Assembly: GCA_040768925.1 (NCBI GenBank)
Contig: JAXGLZ010000001.1
Coordinates: 620,001 to 684,000 of the forward strand
Length of the DNA: 64,000 nucleotides
Origin: CALNBC01 sp040768925
Lineage (GTDB): Bacteria > Bacillota > Clostridia > Christensenellales > CALWSW01
Reading direction: 5' to 3'
Shown here one piece after another: positions 54,036 to 64,000 of the stretch. Made by a program: the position numbers and the translations under genes. Under the pieces are notes generated by a model. That model saw only the letters and a list, made by a program, of their open reading frames with translations. It was not told where the DNA came from and did not search any database. Every line of letters begins with the position of its first letter. Position 1 is the stretch's first letter.

Positions 54036-54100
54036 ACAAATCGGTGTTCCATGAATGATATGTATATGGGAACAAATCGGCGTTCTATGAATTATATGTA
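54036..54100. repeat. Two 29-base direct repeats between divergent promoters
   Basis: Copies at 54036-54064 and 54072-54100, with 26 of 29 bases identical (core ACAAATCGG, GTTC, ATGAAT, ATATGTA) and a period of 36. They lie between the ltaE and NlpC/P60 promoters, so a regulator-binding role is possible. Confidence 0.75.
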
Positions 54101-54118
54101 AAAACCTCTTCGCGTTTG

Positions 54119-54147
54119 TTGACGCGGCAGTGCGAGAAGGATAATAT
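54119..54147 (+). promoter_or_regulatory. Promoter of the NlpC/P60 gene
   Basis: TTGACG (54119-54124) and TAATAT (54142-54147), spacing 17, 35 bases before the start codon. Confidence 0.7.
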
Positions 54148-54181
54148 ATTGGAAAAAGAAGTCTTTTCGCGGAGATACGAT

Positions 54182-55699
54182 ATGCATAAAAAAGCGAATA
54201 CCCGCATGCTTTGCCTTTTCCTGGCTGTTTTGACGGCATGTTTGCCCTTGTTTTCCACCGCTCTGGCCGCCGAACGGTACCAGGTCATGCGGGAAGGCGA
54301 CGAGGATGAATATGTGCTCGCCCTGCAAAAAAAGCTGTGCGAACTTGGGTATCTGACGGTCAAGCCCACCGGCTATTACGGGAGCGCGACCGTCGAAGCG
54401 GTGGGGAAATTTCAGCAGAAAAAGGGCCTGACGGCGGACGGCATCGCCGGCATCGCCACCCAAAAAGCCCTTTACGGCAGCGGTTATTCCGCGATCCCCA
54501 GCACCAGGAAGGTTCCGGACGATGCGAAAAACACGGTTCAAACCTCGGCTTCCGCTTCCTCAAACAAGCGTTACCAGGTTTTGATGTTCGGGGACGAGGA
54601 CCAGTACGTCAAAAAGCTCCAGCAGGCGCTCTATGACGGTGGGTATTTAAAAACCAGGCCCACGGGCTATTTCGGCGAGGCCACGCTGGCCGCCGTCATC
54701 GCCTTCCAGAAAAAGAAGGGCCTGACGGCGGACGGCATCGCCGGCGTCGCCACCCAGAAAGCCCTTTACGGCAAGGACTATTCCGCGATCCCCGGCACCC
54801 GCAAGATCCACAATTCCGCGACTTCCGAAGACGCGGACGGCGAATTCGAATCCCTGCGCAAGGGCGACGCGGGGGCGATCGTCCAGTCCGTCCAGCAGCG
54901 GCTGAAAAAATACGGCTATTTTGACGGCGAGGTCACCTCTTATTTCGGTTCCGCAACGGAAACGGCGGTCAAGGCCTTTCAGAAGAACAACGGCCTCAAG
55001 GTGGACGGCGTGGTGGGCAGCGAGACCTATTCGCTGCTGTTTTCCGGCAATCCAAAGAGCGCGCCCTCGGGCTCATCCTCCAATTCCGGCGGCTCTTTCT
55101 CGGGAAATTCGGGCGAAACAAGCGCAGTCGACGACGTTGTGGACCTCGGTTCCGAAAGCGACATCGCTATCATTGAGGAAGCGATCACCTACGCCGCCAG
55201 CCTGCTGGGAACGCCCTATAAAACCGGCGGCAAGGGGCCGAAGAATTTTGATTGTTCGGGCTATACGGCGTATGTGCTCAAGCATGTCGGGGTGAACGCC
55301 TCGACCGGCTCAAAGGCCCAGGGCAACAATGAAAAATGGCCCAAAGTCTCGTATAAAAACCTGAAGCGGGGGGACCTTTTGATCTTTACGAACACCAGGC
55401 TTTCGGCGATCGGCCACGTGGGCATCTATCTGGGCGACGGGCGGTTCATCCACTGCTCCTCCGGAAGCGCCATGAGCGTGACGATCAGCCACCTTGAGGG
55501 AACGTATATGAACCGCTTCCTTTGGGGCCGGCGGTGGGTGGCCGAAGCGGACCCCTCCGTCCTTGAGCAGCTCGGAGCGACGGAAACCGACGACGATACC
55601 CCCCCGGAAGAGGTGGAGGAGATCTTGGAGGACGTTTCCCAGGAGGATAGCGGCGAAGAGCCGGATCTTGACGGCGACGAGGCCATCACGATCGATTGA
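54182..55699 (+). CDS. Secreted cell-wall hydrolase: three peptidoglycan-binding domains plus NlpC/P60
   Basis: A 505-residue secreted endopeptidase. The signal peptide (1-29, STALAA) precedes three PG_binding_1 modules (about 33-95, 125-190, 220-285), each with the LxxLGYLxxxPTGYYGxxTxxAVxxFQ pattern. The first two share an almost identical 15-residue KKGLTADGIAG block. After a Ser/Gly linker, an NlpC/P60 domain (about 335-455) has Cys358 in FDCSGYTAY and His415 in GHVGIYLGDG. The C-terminal tail is very acidic (about 460-505). It cuts D-Glu to diamino-acid bonds in wall peptides. The ATG follows GCGGAG. Confidence 0.93.
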   Translation: MHKKANTRMLCLFLAVLTACLPLFSTALAAERYQVMREGDEDEYVLALQKKLCELGYLTVKPTGYYGSATVEAVGKFQQKKGLTADGIAGIATQKALYGSGYSAIPSTRKVPDDAKNTVQTSASASSNKRYQVLMFGDEDQYVKKLQQALYDGGYLKTRPTGYFGEATLAAVIAFQKKKGLTADGIAGVATQKALYGKDYSAIPGTRKIHNSATSEDADGEFESLRKGDAGAIVQSVQQRLKKYGYFDGEVTSYFGSATETAVKAFQKNNGLKVDGVVGSETYSLLFSGNPKSAPSGSSSNSGGSFSGNSGETSAVDDVVDLGSESDIAIIEEAITYAASLLGTPYKTGGKGPKNFDCSGYTAYVLKHVGVNASTGSKAQGNNEKWPKVSYKNLKRGDLLIFTNTRLSAIGHVGIYLGDGRFIHCSSGSAMSVTISHLEGTYMNRFLWGRRWVAEADPSVLEQLGATETDDDTPPEEVEEILEDVSQEDSGEEPDLDGDEAITID

Positions 55700-55713
55700 G
55701 CAAGGCCAATCAA

Positions 55714-55750
55714 AAACTGCGGGGGCCATGCGCCTCCGCAGTTTGTTTTT
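55714..55750 (+). terminator. Terminator of the NlpC/P60 gene
   Basis: AAACTGCGG (from 55714) pairs with CCGCAGTTT (55736-55744), followed by GTTTTTT. Confidence 0.85.
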
Positions 55751-55840
55751 TGGCTTCCAGATTGGCCTGCCACATCTTATATGGAGAATACGGTTTCAAA
55801 ACCCTCGTTTTAATGCCGGCCGACTGCGCAGGCGACCATA

Positions 55841-56143
55841 TCAAGGCTCGTAACGGATTCCGGTATCGTATTTTTCGTTGTTGATGGATTCCTTCAGGCG
55901 GATGGTCTTTTCAAGGTCGATATCATAGCAATTTGCGAGGACGACGGCGTAATAGATCACGTCCCAGATTTCCTCGTCGATGGTATTTTTGATGGAGTTT
56001 TCCGCTGTGGGGTGAAGGTCTTTGCGGATGGCTTTTCCCAGTTCGCCCACTTCTTCCGCAAGCTTTAAAAAATAATCCTTGGCCAAATCGGGGTGATGGT
56101 CTTTTTGCCGGATATAGGCTTGCAGATACCGCATCATCGCCAT
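55841..56143 (-). CDS. MazG-like nucleotide pyrophosphohydrolase
   Basis: A 100-residue all-alpha NTP pyrophosphatase-like protein. The metal-binding helices carry EEVGELGKAI (residues 30-39) and DEEIWDVIYY (about 55-65), giving the ExxE...ExxD pattern of MazG/dUTPase superfamily enzymes. It probably removes non-canonical nucleotides. The start MAMMRYLQAY follows a GAGAGGAAC site. Its downstream end lies near the NlpC/P60 terminator. Confidence 0.85.
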   Translation of the reverse strand: MAMMRYLQAYIRQKDHHPDLAKDYFLKLAEEVGELGKAIRKDLHPTAENSIKNTIDEEIWDVIYYAVVLANCYDIDLEKTIRLKESINNEKYDTGIRYEP

Positions 56144-56186
56144 TTTGATGTTCCTCTCATAAAGATCAGTTTGCTTCGCTTTCGGG

Positions 56187-57176
56187 TCACTGCGCGCCTT
56201 TTTGCGCCAGATCGTTCAGCAGCGCTTTTAGCTGCGCATAGCTTTCACATTCGTTGATGCCGTTCCTGGCCGCCGCCGCGCCGGGAATGCCCTTGATGTA
56301 CCACGAGGCGTGCCGCCGCATCTCGACGATGGCGCGCCCGCCCTTTTGGGCTACTAGGCTTCTCGCGTGGCGCAGGGCGATTTCTACGCGCTCCTTTGGC
56401 GAAGGGGGCGAAAACGGCGTTCCCAGCTTTGCCGCGCGAATGGCCGCGAAGATCCAGGGGTTGCCCATGGCCCCCCGGGCGATCATCACGCCGTCGCACC
56501 CGGTCTGTTTCTTCATATGAAAATAATCTTCGGCGGAAAAAACGTCCCCGTTGCCGATGACGGGGATGGAAACCGCCCGCTTGACGCGTTGGATGATTTC
56601 CCAGTCCGCCCTGCCGGAATACTGCTGTTCCCGGGTCCTGCCGTGGACGGTGACCGCGTCCGCCCCGGCCTGTTGGGCCATTGCCGCGAATTCCACGGCG
56701 TTGACCGAGGAATCGTCCCACCCTTTGCGGAACTTGACCGTGACCGGAAGGTCCACCGCCCGGGCAACCGCCGAAATCACGGCGTGCGCCCTGTCCAAAT
56801 CCCGCATCAGGGCGCTGCCCTCGCCGTTTGTTACGATCTTCTTTGCCGGGCAGCCCATGTTGATGTCGATCAGGGCCAAAGCGCCGCCCAGCCGGGCCGA
56901 AAGGGCCGCGGCCTGCTCGGCCAAAATGGCCGGATCGCCGCCGAAAAGCTGGATCGCCGCCGGGGCCTCCAAAGGATCGATGGAGATCAGCGCTTCGGTG
57001 CGCTTTTCGGCGCCGCCGTAATGCAAGCCCTTGGCGCTGACCATTTCGGTATAGGTAAGACCGCAGCCCATCTCCTTGCAGAGGATGCGGAAGCTGCGGT
57101 CGGTAACGCCGGCCATGGGCGCCAGGAAGGCGTCGTTTTTCGCCAGCAGTTCAAGGATGCTGTTCGAACGGTTCAA
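56187..57176 (-). CDS. dusB: tRNA-dihydrouridine synthase
   Basis: A 329-residue FMN enzyme reducing uridines in the tRNA D loop. It has LAPMAGVTDRSFRIL, IQLFGGDP, DINMGCPAKKIV (catalytic Cys), VTVKFRKGWDD and IGNGDVFSAEDY, in the DusB order. The start is taken as TTG at 57176, eight bases after the stop of the upstream gene, because the family begins just before the AFLAPMAGV segment and no ATG fits. Co-transcribed with the upstream membrane protein. Confidence 0.92.
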   Translation of the reverse strand: MNRSNSILELLAKNDAFLAPMAGVTDRSFRILCKEMGCGLTYTEMVSAKGLHYGGAEKRTEALISIDPLEAPAAIQLFGGDPAILAEQAAALSARLGGALALIDINMGCPAKKIVTNGEGSALMRDLDRAHAVISAVARAVDLPVTVKFRKGWDDSSVNAVEFAAMAQQAGADAVTVHGRTREQQYSGRADWEIIQRVKRAVSIPVIGNGDVFSAEDYFHMKKQTGCDGVMIARGAMGNPWIFAAIRAAKLGTPFSPPSPKERVEIALRHARSLVAQKGGRAIVEMRRHASWYIKGIPGAAAARNGINECESYAQLKALLNDLAQKGAQ

Positions 57177-57183
57177 AGCTCTC

Positions 57184-57828
57184 TCAACCCTCCGGCGGAG
57201 CGGGGACGGGGTCCGGCGTGGCGGCCGGAACACCGGCGGGCAGACCCGGCTCCTCCGGCAGATCCGGCGATTCGGAAGGCGCAATAGAGGGCGTGGGCTT
57301 CGGGATTTCCTCCAGAACTTCCATGGCGGAAACATACCACCTGCCCCGGCTGTTCTTTTTGAGGGTGATCCGATAGCGCCTGTCCGTCCAGGCGGGGGCG
57401 GCAAGGGGCTTGCCCTCCGCGTCGACGGAGCCGTCCGTCGCGGTGCCGACAAGGGCGGTCACCCGCTCCGTGGCGACGACCGTGCCCGTGTCCGCCCAGC
57501 CCCAGGCCGACATATTCTCGATCCTGAAGCTATAATTATAGGAAGTAACGCGGAAGTGCGCGTAGGGCGAATCGTTCAAAAGGGCGTCCGCGGCGAGCCA
57601 GTCCTCGGTAAAATAGCCAAAAAGCTCGCCCTTGTCCGCCGCGCCTAAGATCACGTCCGCCCGAAGCTCCGCGCCTTCGGTGGCGATGACGTATATCGAG
57701 CCCAGGTTCTGAGCAGTATTGAAGGCAAAGTAAAACACGCCCGCGCAAAGGGCGAGGGCAACGAGCACCCGCAAAAGATAGACGGCGATCCTGCCGCCAT
57801 AGATGGCTCCCTTGTTCAAACGGGGCAT
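57184..57828 (-). CDS. Membrane-anchored protein of unknown function
   Basis: A 214-residue protein with one N-terminal membrane helix (about 14-36, VYLLRVLVALALCAGVFYF), an extracytoplasmic domain and a Pro/Glu-rich C-terminal tail (about 175-214). I do not recognise a named family. The YRITLKKNSRGRWYVSAMEVL strand resembles conserved ends of small secreted scaffolds that precede dus genes in Clostridia. Located eight bases upstream of dusB. Confidence 0.6.
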   Translation of the reverse strand: MPRLNKGAIYGGRIAVYLLRVLVALALCAGVFYFAFNTAQNLGSIYVIATEGAELRADVILGAADKGELFGYFTEDWLAADALLNDSPYAHFRVTSYNYSFRIENMSAWGWADTGTVVATERVTALVGTATDGSVDAEGKPLAAPAWTDRRYRITLKKNSRGRWYVSAMEVLEEIPKPTPSIAPSESPDLPEEPGLPAGVPAATPDPVPAPPEG

Positions 57829-57898
57829 CCTTTCCGCTGTTTTGTAGTTGATTGTACCACATCCCCTTTTGTTTGTAAAATCGCCCGCCGCCCTTTGC

Positions 57899-57927
57899 TT
57901 GACAGCTTTCCCTCATTTATTTATAAT
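57899..57927 (+). promoter_or_regulatory. greA promoter
   Basis: A perfect TTGACA (57899-57904) and TATAAT (57922-57927) at 17-base spacing, 47 bases before the start codon. Confidence 0.85.
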
Positions 57928-57973
57928 GAGGAATGCCCCAAAACCTAGGGTTAGCGGGCATTTGGAGGTTACG

Positions 57974-58588
57974 ATGGAAAAAAAAGAGTACATGCAGCTT
58001 TCCCGCACCGCGTTTAACGAGTTCCAGGCTAAGCTGGAGCATTTGAAAAATACCCGCAGGCTGGAAGTCGCCCAGCATATCAAAGAGGCGCGGGCCTTCG
58101 GCGATATCAGCGAAAACGCCGAATACGACGCCGCCATGGACGAGCAATCCGCCCTGGAAGCGGAAATCGCCCAGCTTGAGGACCTGCTCTCCCACGTTGA
58201 GGTGCTGGATGAAAGCGCGATCGACCTCTCAAGCGTCAGCGTGGGGACCCGGATCACCGTCCACCTGGTGGAACACGATTTTACCGAGACTTACGACATC
58301 GTCTCCACCACCGAATCCGAGCCCTTCCGCAAGCGCTTCAAGGTGCGCTGCGACGGAAGCGAACGGAACCGGGCGCTGGGCTATAAGGAAGGGGACGAGA
58401 TCACCCACGAATGCCCGCCGAAGCTCTCGAACGATTCCCCCGTCGGGCACGAGCTGCTCGGCCACAAGGCCGGCCAGACCGTCGAGGTTGCCGCTCCCTC
58501 GGGATTTCTTCACTATCAGATCGTATCCATCGAGCGCACTCCCGATTCACCCAGCGGCACCTATTCCAACGAAGAATTGATAGGCTGA
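57974..58588 (+). CDS. greA: GreA-type transcription elongation factor with an internal insertion
   Basis: A 204-residue protein, longer than the usual 158. The N-terminal coiled coil has the functional tip acids in FGDISENAEYDAAMDEQ (residues 47-63), and the C-terminal FKBP-like domain has SNDSPVGHELLGHKAG. Between TESEP and SNDSPVG an extra stretch of about 30 residues (FKVRCDGSERNRALGYKEGD) is inserted, and the C terminus is extended by about 12 residues. GreA rescues backtracked RNA polymerase by stimulating cleavage. The ATG follows GGAGG and a consensus promoter. Confidence 0.88.
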   Translation: MEKKEYMQLSRTAFNEFQAKLEHLKNTRRLEVAQHIKEARAFGDISENAEYDAAMDEQSALEAEIAQLEDLLSHVEVLDESAIDLSSVSVGTRITVHLVEHDFTETYDIVSTTESEPFRKRFKVRCDGSERNRALGYKEGDEITHECPPKLSNDSPVGHELLGHKAGQTVEVAAPSGFLHYQIVSIERTPDSPSGTYSNEELIG

Positions 58589-58604
58589 GCCAAAAGCAGC
58601 GTCC

Positions 58605-58634
58605 GCCCGCCAACGCCAGGCTTGGCGGGCTTTG
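58605..58634 (+). terminator. greA terminator
   Basis: GCCCGCCAA (58605-58613) pairs with TTGGCGGGC (58622-58630), then TTTG. The T run is weak. Confidence 0.55.
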
Positions 58635-58639
58635 CATAC

Positions 58640-58808
58640 AAAACAAAAAACCAAAGGTTCGGATTGCCGACAAACACAAATCCGGGGGATTCAGGGGCCG
58701 CAGCCCCGAAGGCTGCAATCAAAACTGACGACATGAGCCGTAATCTGTGATTCCGGCACCTCATCAAGGATTGATGTCGGCCGCGCCGACGGCCTTGCGC
58801 GATAGCGT
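58640..58808 (-). repeat. Mosaic palindromic intergenic repeat, copy R4 (inverted)
   Basis: Reverse complement of the R2 order: CGCGCAAGGCCGTCGGC, GACATCAATCCTTGATGA, GTGCCGGAATC, CGTCAGTTTTGATTG and GGGGCTGCGGCCCCTGAA. It lies between greA and lysS and may place palindromes in the lysS leader. Confidence 0.75.
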
Positions 58809-58876
58809 TGACCCATCCGGCGGCAAAGGATGTGCAGGCCTTTGCCGACGTATTGAAACACACAGGAGGAAAGCCC

Positions 58877-60391
58877 ATGGACGACCAGAACATCACTGCG
58901 CCAGAGCAGATCGCCGAACGTTCAGGCGAGGAGTATAACGAGATCGTTCGCATCCGCCGCGAAAAGCTTGCGGCGCTGCGCGATTCGGGCAGCGACCCGT
59001 TTTTGATGACGAAATTCGAAAAAAACAAATCCTCGGCGGACGTTATAAAGGAATATGACGCGCTGGAAGGCCGGAGCGTGCGCGTTGCGGGCAGGCTCAT
59101 GAGCAAGCGCATCATGGGCAAGGCCGGCTTTGCCCATATTCTTGACGGCGAGGGCCGGCTCCAGCTTTATTTGAAGCGGGATGCTCTGGGCGCTGATTCC
59201 TATCAGGGCTTCAAGGCGATGGATATCGGGGATATCGTCGGCGCCGCCGGCAGGGTGTTTAAAACCAAAACGGGGGAGATTTCCGTCGAAGTGACGGAGC
59301 TGACCCTGCTTTCAAAATCCCTGCTGCCCCTGCCGGAAAAATTCCACGGCTTAAAGGACCCGGATTTGCGCTACCGCCAGCGCGAGGTGGACATGATCGT
59401 CAACACCGAGGTGCGGGAAACCTTCAAAAAGCGCAGCGCCATCATCCGCCAGATCCGCAGGGTGATGGACGACCGCGGCTATTTCGAGGTGGAAACCCCG
59501 GTGCTGAACACGATTCCCGGCGGCGCGAACGCCCGGCCCTTCGTCACCCATCACAACACGTTGGATATCGATATGTACCTTCGCATCGCGACGGAACTGT
59601 ATCTCAAGCGCTGCGTGGTGGGCGGCCTGGAACGGGTTTACGAGATCGGCAGGATCTTCCGCAACGAGGGGATGGACGTCAAGCACAACCCCGAGTTCAC
59701 CACCATCGAGCTGTACGAGGCCTATGCCGATTACAATGTCATGATGGAGATTTTCGAGGAAGTCGTGTCCTCCTGCGCGAAGGAAGTCACCGGCGGAACG
59801 GTCGTGACCTATCAGGGCGAGGAATACGACCTGACCCCCCCTTATCCCCGCATCACCATGAACGACGCGGTGAAAAAAATTACCGGCGCGGACTTTGCCG
59901 CCTGCAAAACGGACGACGAGGCCCGGACTTTGGCAAAATCCCTGGGCATGACCGAAGTTGAAAAGTACACGATGGGCAAGCTTTTGAGCCTCGCTTTTGA
60001 CGCTTTTGCCGAAGAAACCCTCAAAGGCCCCGTTTTTATCACCGAACAGCCGGTGGAAATTTCTCCCCTTGCGAAGAAGAAGCCCACGGATCCCCGTTTC
60101 ACCGAGCGGTTCGAGGCGTTCATCGGCGGCTGCGAATACTGCAACGCGTTCTCCGAGCTGAACGATCCCGTAGACCAGCGCGCCCGCTTTAAGGCCCAGG
60201 CCGAGCTGCGCGCAGGCGGGGACGACGAGGCCATGTTCTTTGACGAGGAATTCTGCACGGCGTTGGAATACGGCCTGCCCCCCACGGGCGGAATGGGCAT
60301 CGGGATCGACAGGTTGGTCATGCTGCTCACCGATTCCTATTCCATAAGAGACGTGCTGCTCTTCCCCACGATGAAGCCAAAACTCGGCTGA
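58877..60391 (+). CDS. lysS: Lysyl-tRNA synthetase, class II
   Basis: A 504-residue aminoacyl-tRNA synthetase. The N-terminal OB-fold anticodon-binding domain (about 65-170) is followed by the class II core: motif 1 around LRYRQREVDMI, motif 2 RIFRNEGMDVKHNPEFTTIE and motif 3 GLPPTGGMGIGIDRLVMLL. Length fits. The ATG follows AGGAGGAAAG. Upstream lies repeat R4 and downstream a strong hairpin, then the rRNA operon. Confidence 0.96.
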   Translation: MDDQNITAPEQIAERSGEEYNEIVRIRREKLAALRDSGSDPFLMTKFEKNKSSADVIKEYDALEGRSVRVAGRLMSKRIMGKAGFAHILDGEGRLQLYLKRDALGADSYQGFKAMDIGDIVGAAGRVFKTKTGEISVEVTELTLLSKSLLPLPEKFHGLKDPDLRYRQREVDMIVNTEVRETFKKRSAIIRQIRRVMDDRGYFEVETPVLNTIPGGANARPFVTHHNTLDIDMYLRIATELYLKRCVVGGLERVYEIGRIFRNEGMDVKHNPEFTTIELYEAYADYNVMMEIFEEVVSSCAKEVTGGTVVTYQGEEYDLTPPYPRITMNDAVKKITGADFAACKTDDEARTLAKSLGMTEVEKYTMGKLLSLAFDAFAEETLKGPVFITEQPVEISPLAKKKPTDPRFTERFEAFIGGCEYCNAFSELNDPVDQRARFKAQAELRAGGDDEAMFFDEEFCTALEYGLPPTGGMGIGIDRLVMLLTDSYSIRDVLLFPTMKPKLG

Positions 60392-60476
60392 AGCATCGGC
60401 GTATTCGCCAGTTTTTGGGAGCAATGCAGCCGAAGCGCATTTAAAACGCAGATTCGTTCGGCAATATTCGAACCAT

Positions 60477-60528
60477 CCGCCGCAGCCCCGGATTATCATT
60501 CGAAAAATCCGGGATTTGCGGCGGTTTT
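60477..60528 (+). terminator. lysS terminator
   Basis: CCGCCGCAGCCCCGGATT and AATCCGGGATTTGCGGCGG pair with one small mismatch, followed by TTTTT. Confidence 0.8.
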
Positions 60529-60654
60529 TCGTTCCTAAAGGCAAAATTCAATAGAAAAACAGAAGAATACGGATCTGAAGCGAGATATAGCGAGCTAAAT
60601 TGAATAAAAAGTGTTTTAAGCTAAAACAAGACGATATCCGCCAAAATAAGACCA

Positions 60655-60683
60655 TTGTCTAAAGCGGGGTGCGTAGCTATAAT
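60655..60683 (+). promoter_or_regulatory. rRNA operon promoter
   Basis: TTGTCT (60655-60660) and TATAAT (60678-60683), spacing 17. The leader to 60957 contains the segment ACCTTGAAAACTG, which also appears in the spacer before 23S (63091), as in many Bacillota rRNA operons. Confidence 0.7.
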
Positions 60684-60957
60684 GGTACACGTGCCTTTGA
60701 GAAAGGGCAGCGCATCGGACCTTGAAAACTGTATAGAGGACGAAACGGATAGAAGATTTGTTTTGGTGTTGAGGGCGTCTGAAAAGGCGGTTGAAAACAG
60801 CGGAACGGATCGAAAAAAGCCAGACAATTCCTTGAGTAAGGACGCAAAAGGCGCAGCGGGAAGCTTTGGGTAAAACCAAGCAAAACAAAGCGCGGGAAGC
60901 GTCCGACTCGAAAAAGAATAAGAGCAATGAAGCTTTAGCAGGCTTCATGCAGGATAT

Positions 60958-62489
<1,532 letters not shown>

Positions 62490-62597
62490 GGGTGTAACCT
62501 AAAAAAGAGGGAAGTCTGGCCGAAAAGACTATCCATCCACGTTCTCTATATAGTTTTCAGTGTCCGTAAGATACTGAGTTGAATAACAGCTTGTAAT

Positions 62598-62674
62598 GGG
62601 CTCATAGCTCAGCTGGTTAGAGCGCGCGCCTGATAAGCGCGAGGTCGGTGGTTCGAGTCCACTTGAGCCCACCA
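62598..62674 (+). tRNA. tRNA-Ile (anticodon GAT)
   Basis: Acceptor GGGCTCA/TGAGCCC, D arm GCTCAGCTGGTTAGAGC, anticodon GAT in CTGATAA, T arm GGTGGTTCGAGTCCACT-type, CCA encoded. Standard position in the 16S-23S spacer. Confidence 0.96.
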
Positions 62675-62699
62675 TCTTGCGCAAAAGAGCAGAGTGCAG

Positions 62700-62735
62700 C
62701 GAAAAAGCACAGAGCGCACGCCTGATAAGCGTGGG
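62700..62735 (+). other. tRNA-Ile anticodon-arm remnant in the rRNA spacer
   Basis: AGAGCGCACGCCTGATAAGC at about 62712-62731 and its flanks match the tRNA-Ile segment at about 62620-62645 with only a few changes (G/A swaps in the stem). Acceptor and T arms are absent. It looks like a partial duplication within the spacer. Confidence 0.65.
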
Positions 62736-62925
62736 ACCGAAGCCGAGCGCCGCCAGTGGCGGAAAAAGCGAGGCGAAAGGCCAGTGAGGCCCTCGGCGGG
62801 AGACGCCGTCGGGCACTAGGCCTGCGGGCCGTCGCAAGGGAGTGCCGCAAGCGAAAGCGAAGCGGGACGGCTATTGCGAACTGTGGGGCGCCAAACTGTC
62901 TGCACACGGAAGGCCTAAACAACCT

Positions 62926-63001
62926 GGGGGTGTAGCTCAGTTGGTAGAGCACCTGCCTTGCAAGCAGGGGGTCGCCGGTTCGAATCCGACCACCTCCACC
63001 A
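62926..63001 (+). tRNA. tRNA-Ala (anticodon TGC)
   Basis: Acceptor GGGGGTG/CACCTCC (one G-T pair), D arm GCTCAGTTGGTAGAGC, anticodon TGC in CTTGCAA, T arm GCCGGTTCGAATCCGAC-type, CCA encoded. Confidence 0.96.
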
Positions 63002-63279
63002 CCCCGTAAGGGGAAAGCAAACAGATACCAACGGCGAAAGCCGGGTATATAAAGCGAAGAAAAGGAAGGGATTCCTTTTTTACGCTGAGCACCTTGAAAA
63101 CCGCATAAAGTTAACTGCGAAAACGAGAAAAATGAAGCGGTAACGTGTAAGAACGAAACTGCTACAATTTCAAGCATAGCAAGCAAGGGAAAAACCGAAC
63201 GTCGGGAAGGACGCTCGAAGGGCGCTCGCAAGAGCAATCGGAGGGCAATCTTTTCAGACAATTGTAAAATGATCATGCT

Positions 63280-64000
<721 letters not shown>

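Overview
The window is chromosomal DNA from an anaerobic, GC-rich member of the Clostridia (Bacillota). The evidence is a full-length spoIIE, SipW/TasA-type secreted proteins, a Mbl/MreB-type actin, strong Shine-Dalgarno sites (GGAGG) before most genes, TTGACA/TATAAT promoters and a 16S-Ile-Ala-23S rRNA operon. The family cannot be fixed by eye; a Christensenellales/Oscillospirales-type gut bacterium is my guess. Stop codons are mostly TGA and TAA. TAG is rare, yet it interrupts two long genes in frame.

Layout. 1-6.7 kb: mreB, a decayed flavoprotein locus (FMN-binding pseudogene, N-terminally truncated FAD oxidoreductase, DUF1667 partner), an orphan eutH and a beta-propeller-like protein. 6.7-10.4 kb: a DeoR repressor divergent from a TIM-barrel-like protein and an FGGY sugar kinase. 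10.5-16.3 kb: HAD phosphatase, flavin reductase, a LytTR response regulator with a 7TM histidine kinase broken by an in-frame TAG, and glycerol dehydrogenase. 16.6-19.5 kb: a secreted tandem-repeat protein, also broken by an in-frame TAG. 20-24.4 kb: tRNA-Arg, an L,D-transpeptidase lipoprotein, spoIIE and queT with an attenuator-like leader. 24.4-28.2 kb: an rfbB-acyltransferase pair and a gene-free 1.7-kb array of inverted and tandem repeats.

28.2-35.1 kb: transketolase, then a kinase-SDR-DeoC-like aldolase operon with a GntR/UTRA regulator, which looks like a complete but unassigned sugar or polyol route. 35.5-37.0 kb: a degenerate biotin-ligase-like protein overlapping an XRE regulator with internal repeats. 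37.6-44.7 kb: a secretion/surface locus with a 1414-residue vWA protein, a SipW-type signal peptidase, two TasA/camelysin-like proteins and a sortase-motif-like protein. 44.9-47.7 kb: DUF1294, thymidylate kinase, thymidine kinase and a 2-hydroxyacid dehydrogenase. 47.8-52.1 kb: a MacB-type ABC system with a large extracytoplasmic partner. 52.6-60.4 kb: a small anchored protein, threonine aldolase, an NlpC/P60 hydrolase, a MazG-like protein, dusB, a GreA variant and lysS. 60.6-64 kb: rRNA operon, with 23S running off the end.

A mosaic palindromic repeat occurs between genes at about 1.7, 24.4, 33.3 and 58.7 kb and gives the genome a distinct repeat signature. The most interesting regions are the SipW/TasA/vWA locus, the inverted repeat array, the mosaic repeats, the in-frame TAG codons and the XRE/ligase-like overlapping pair.
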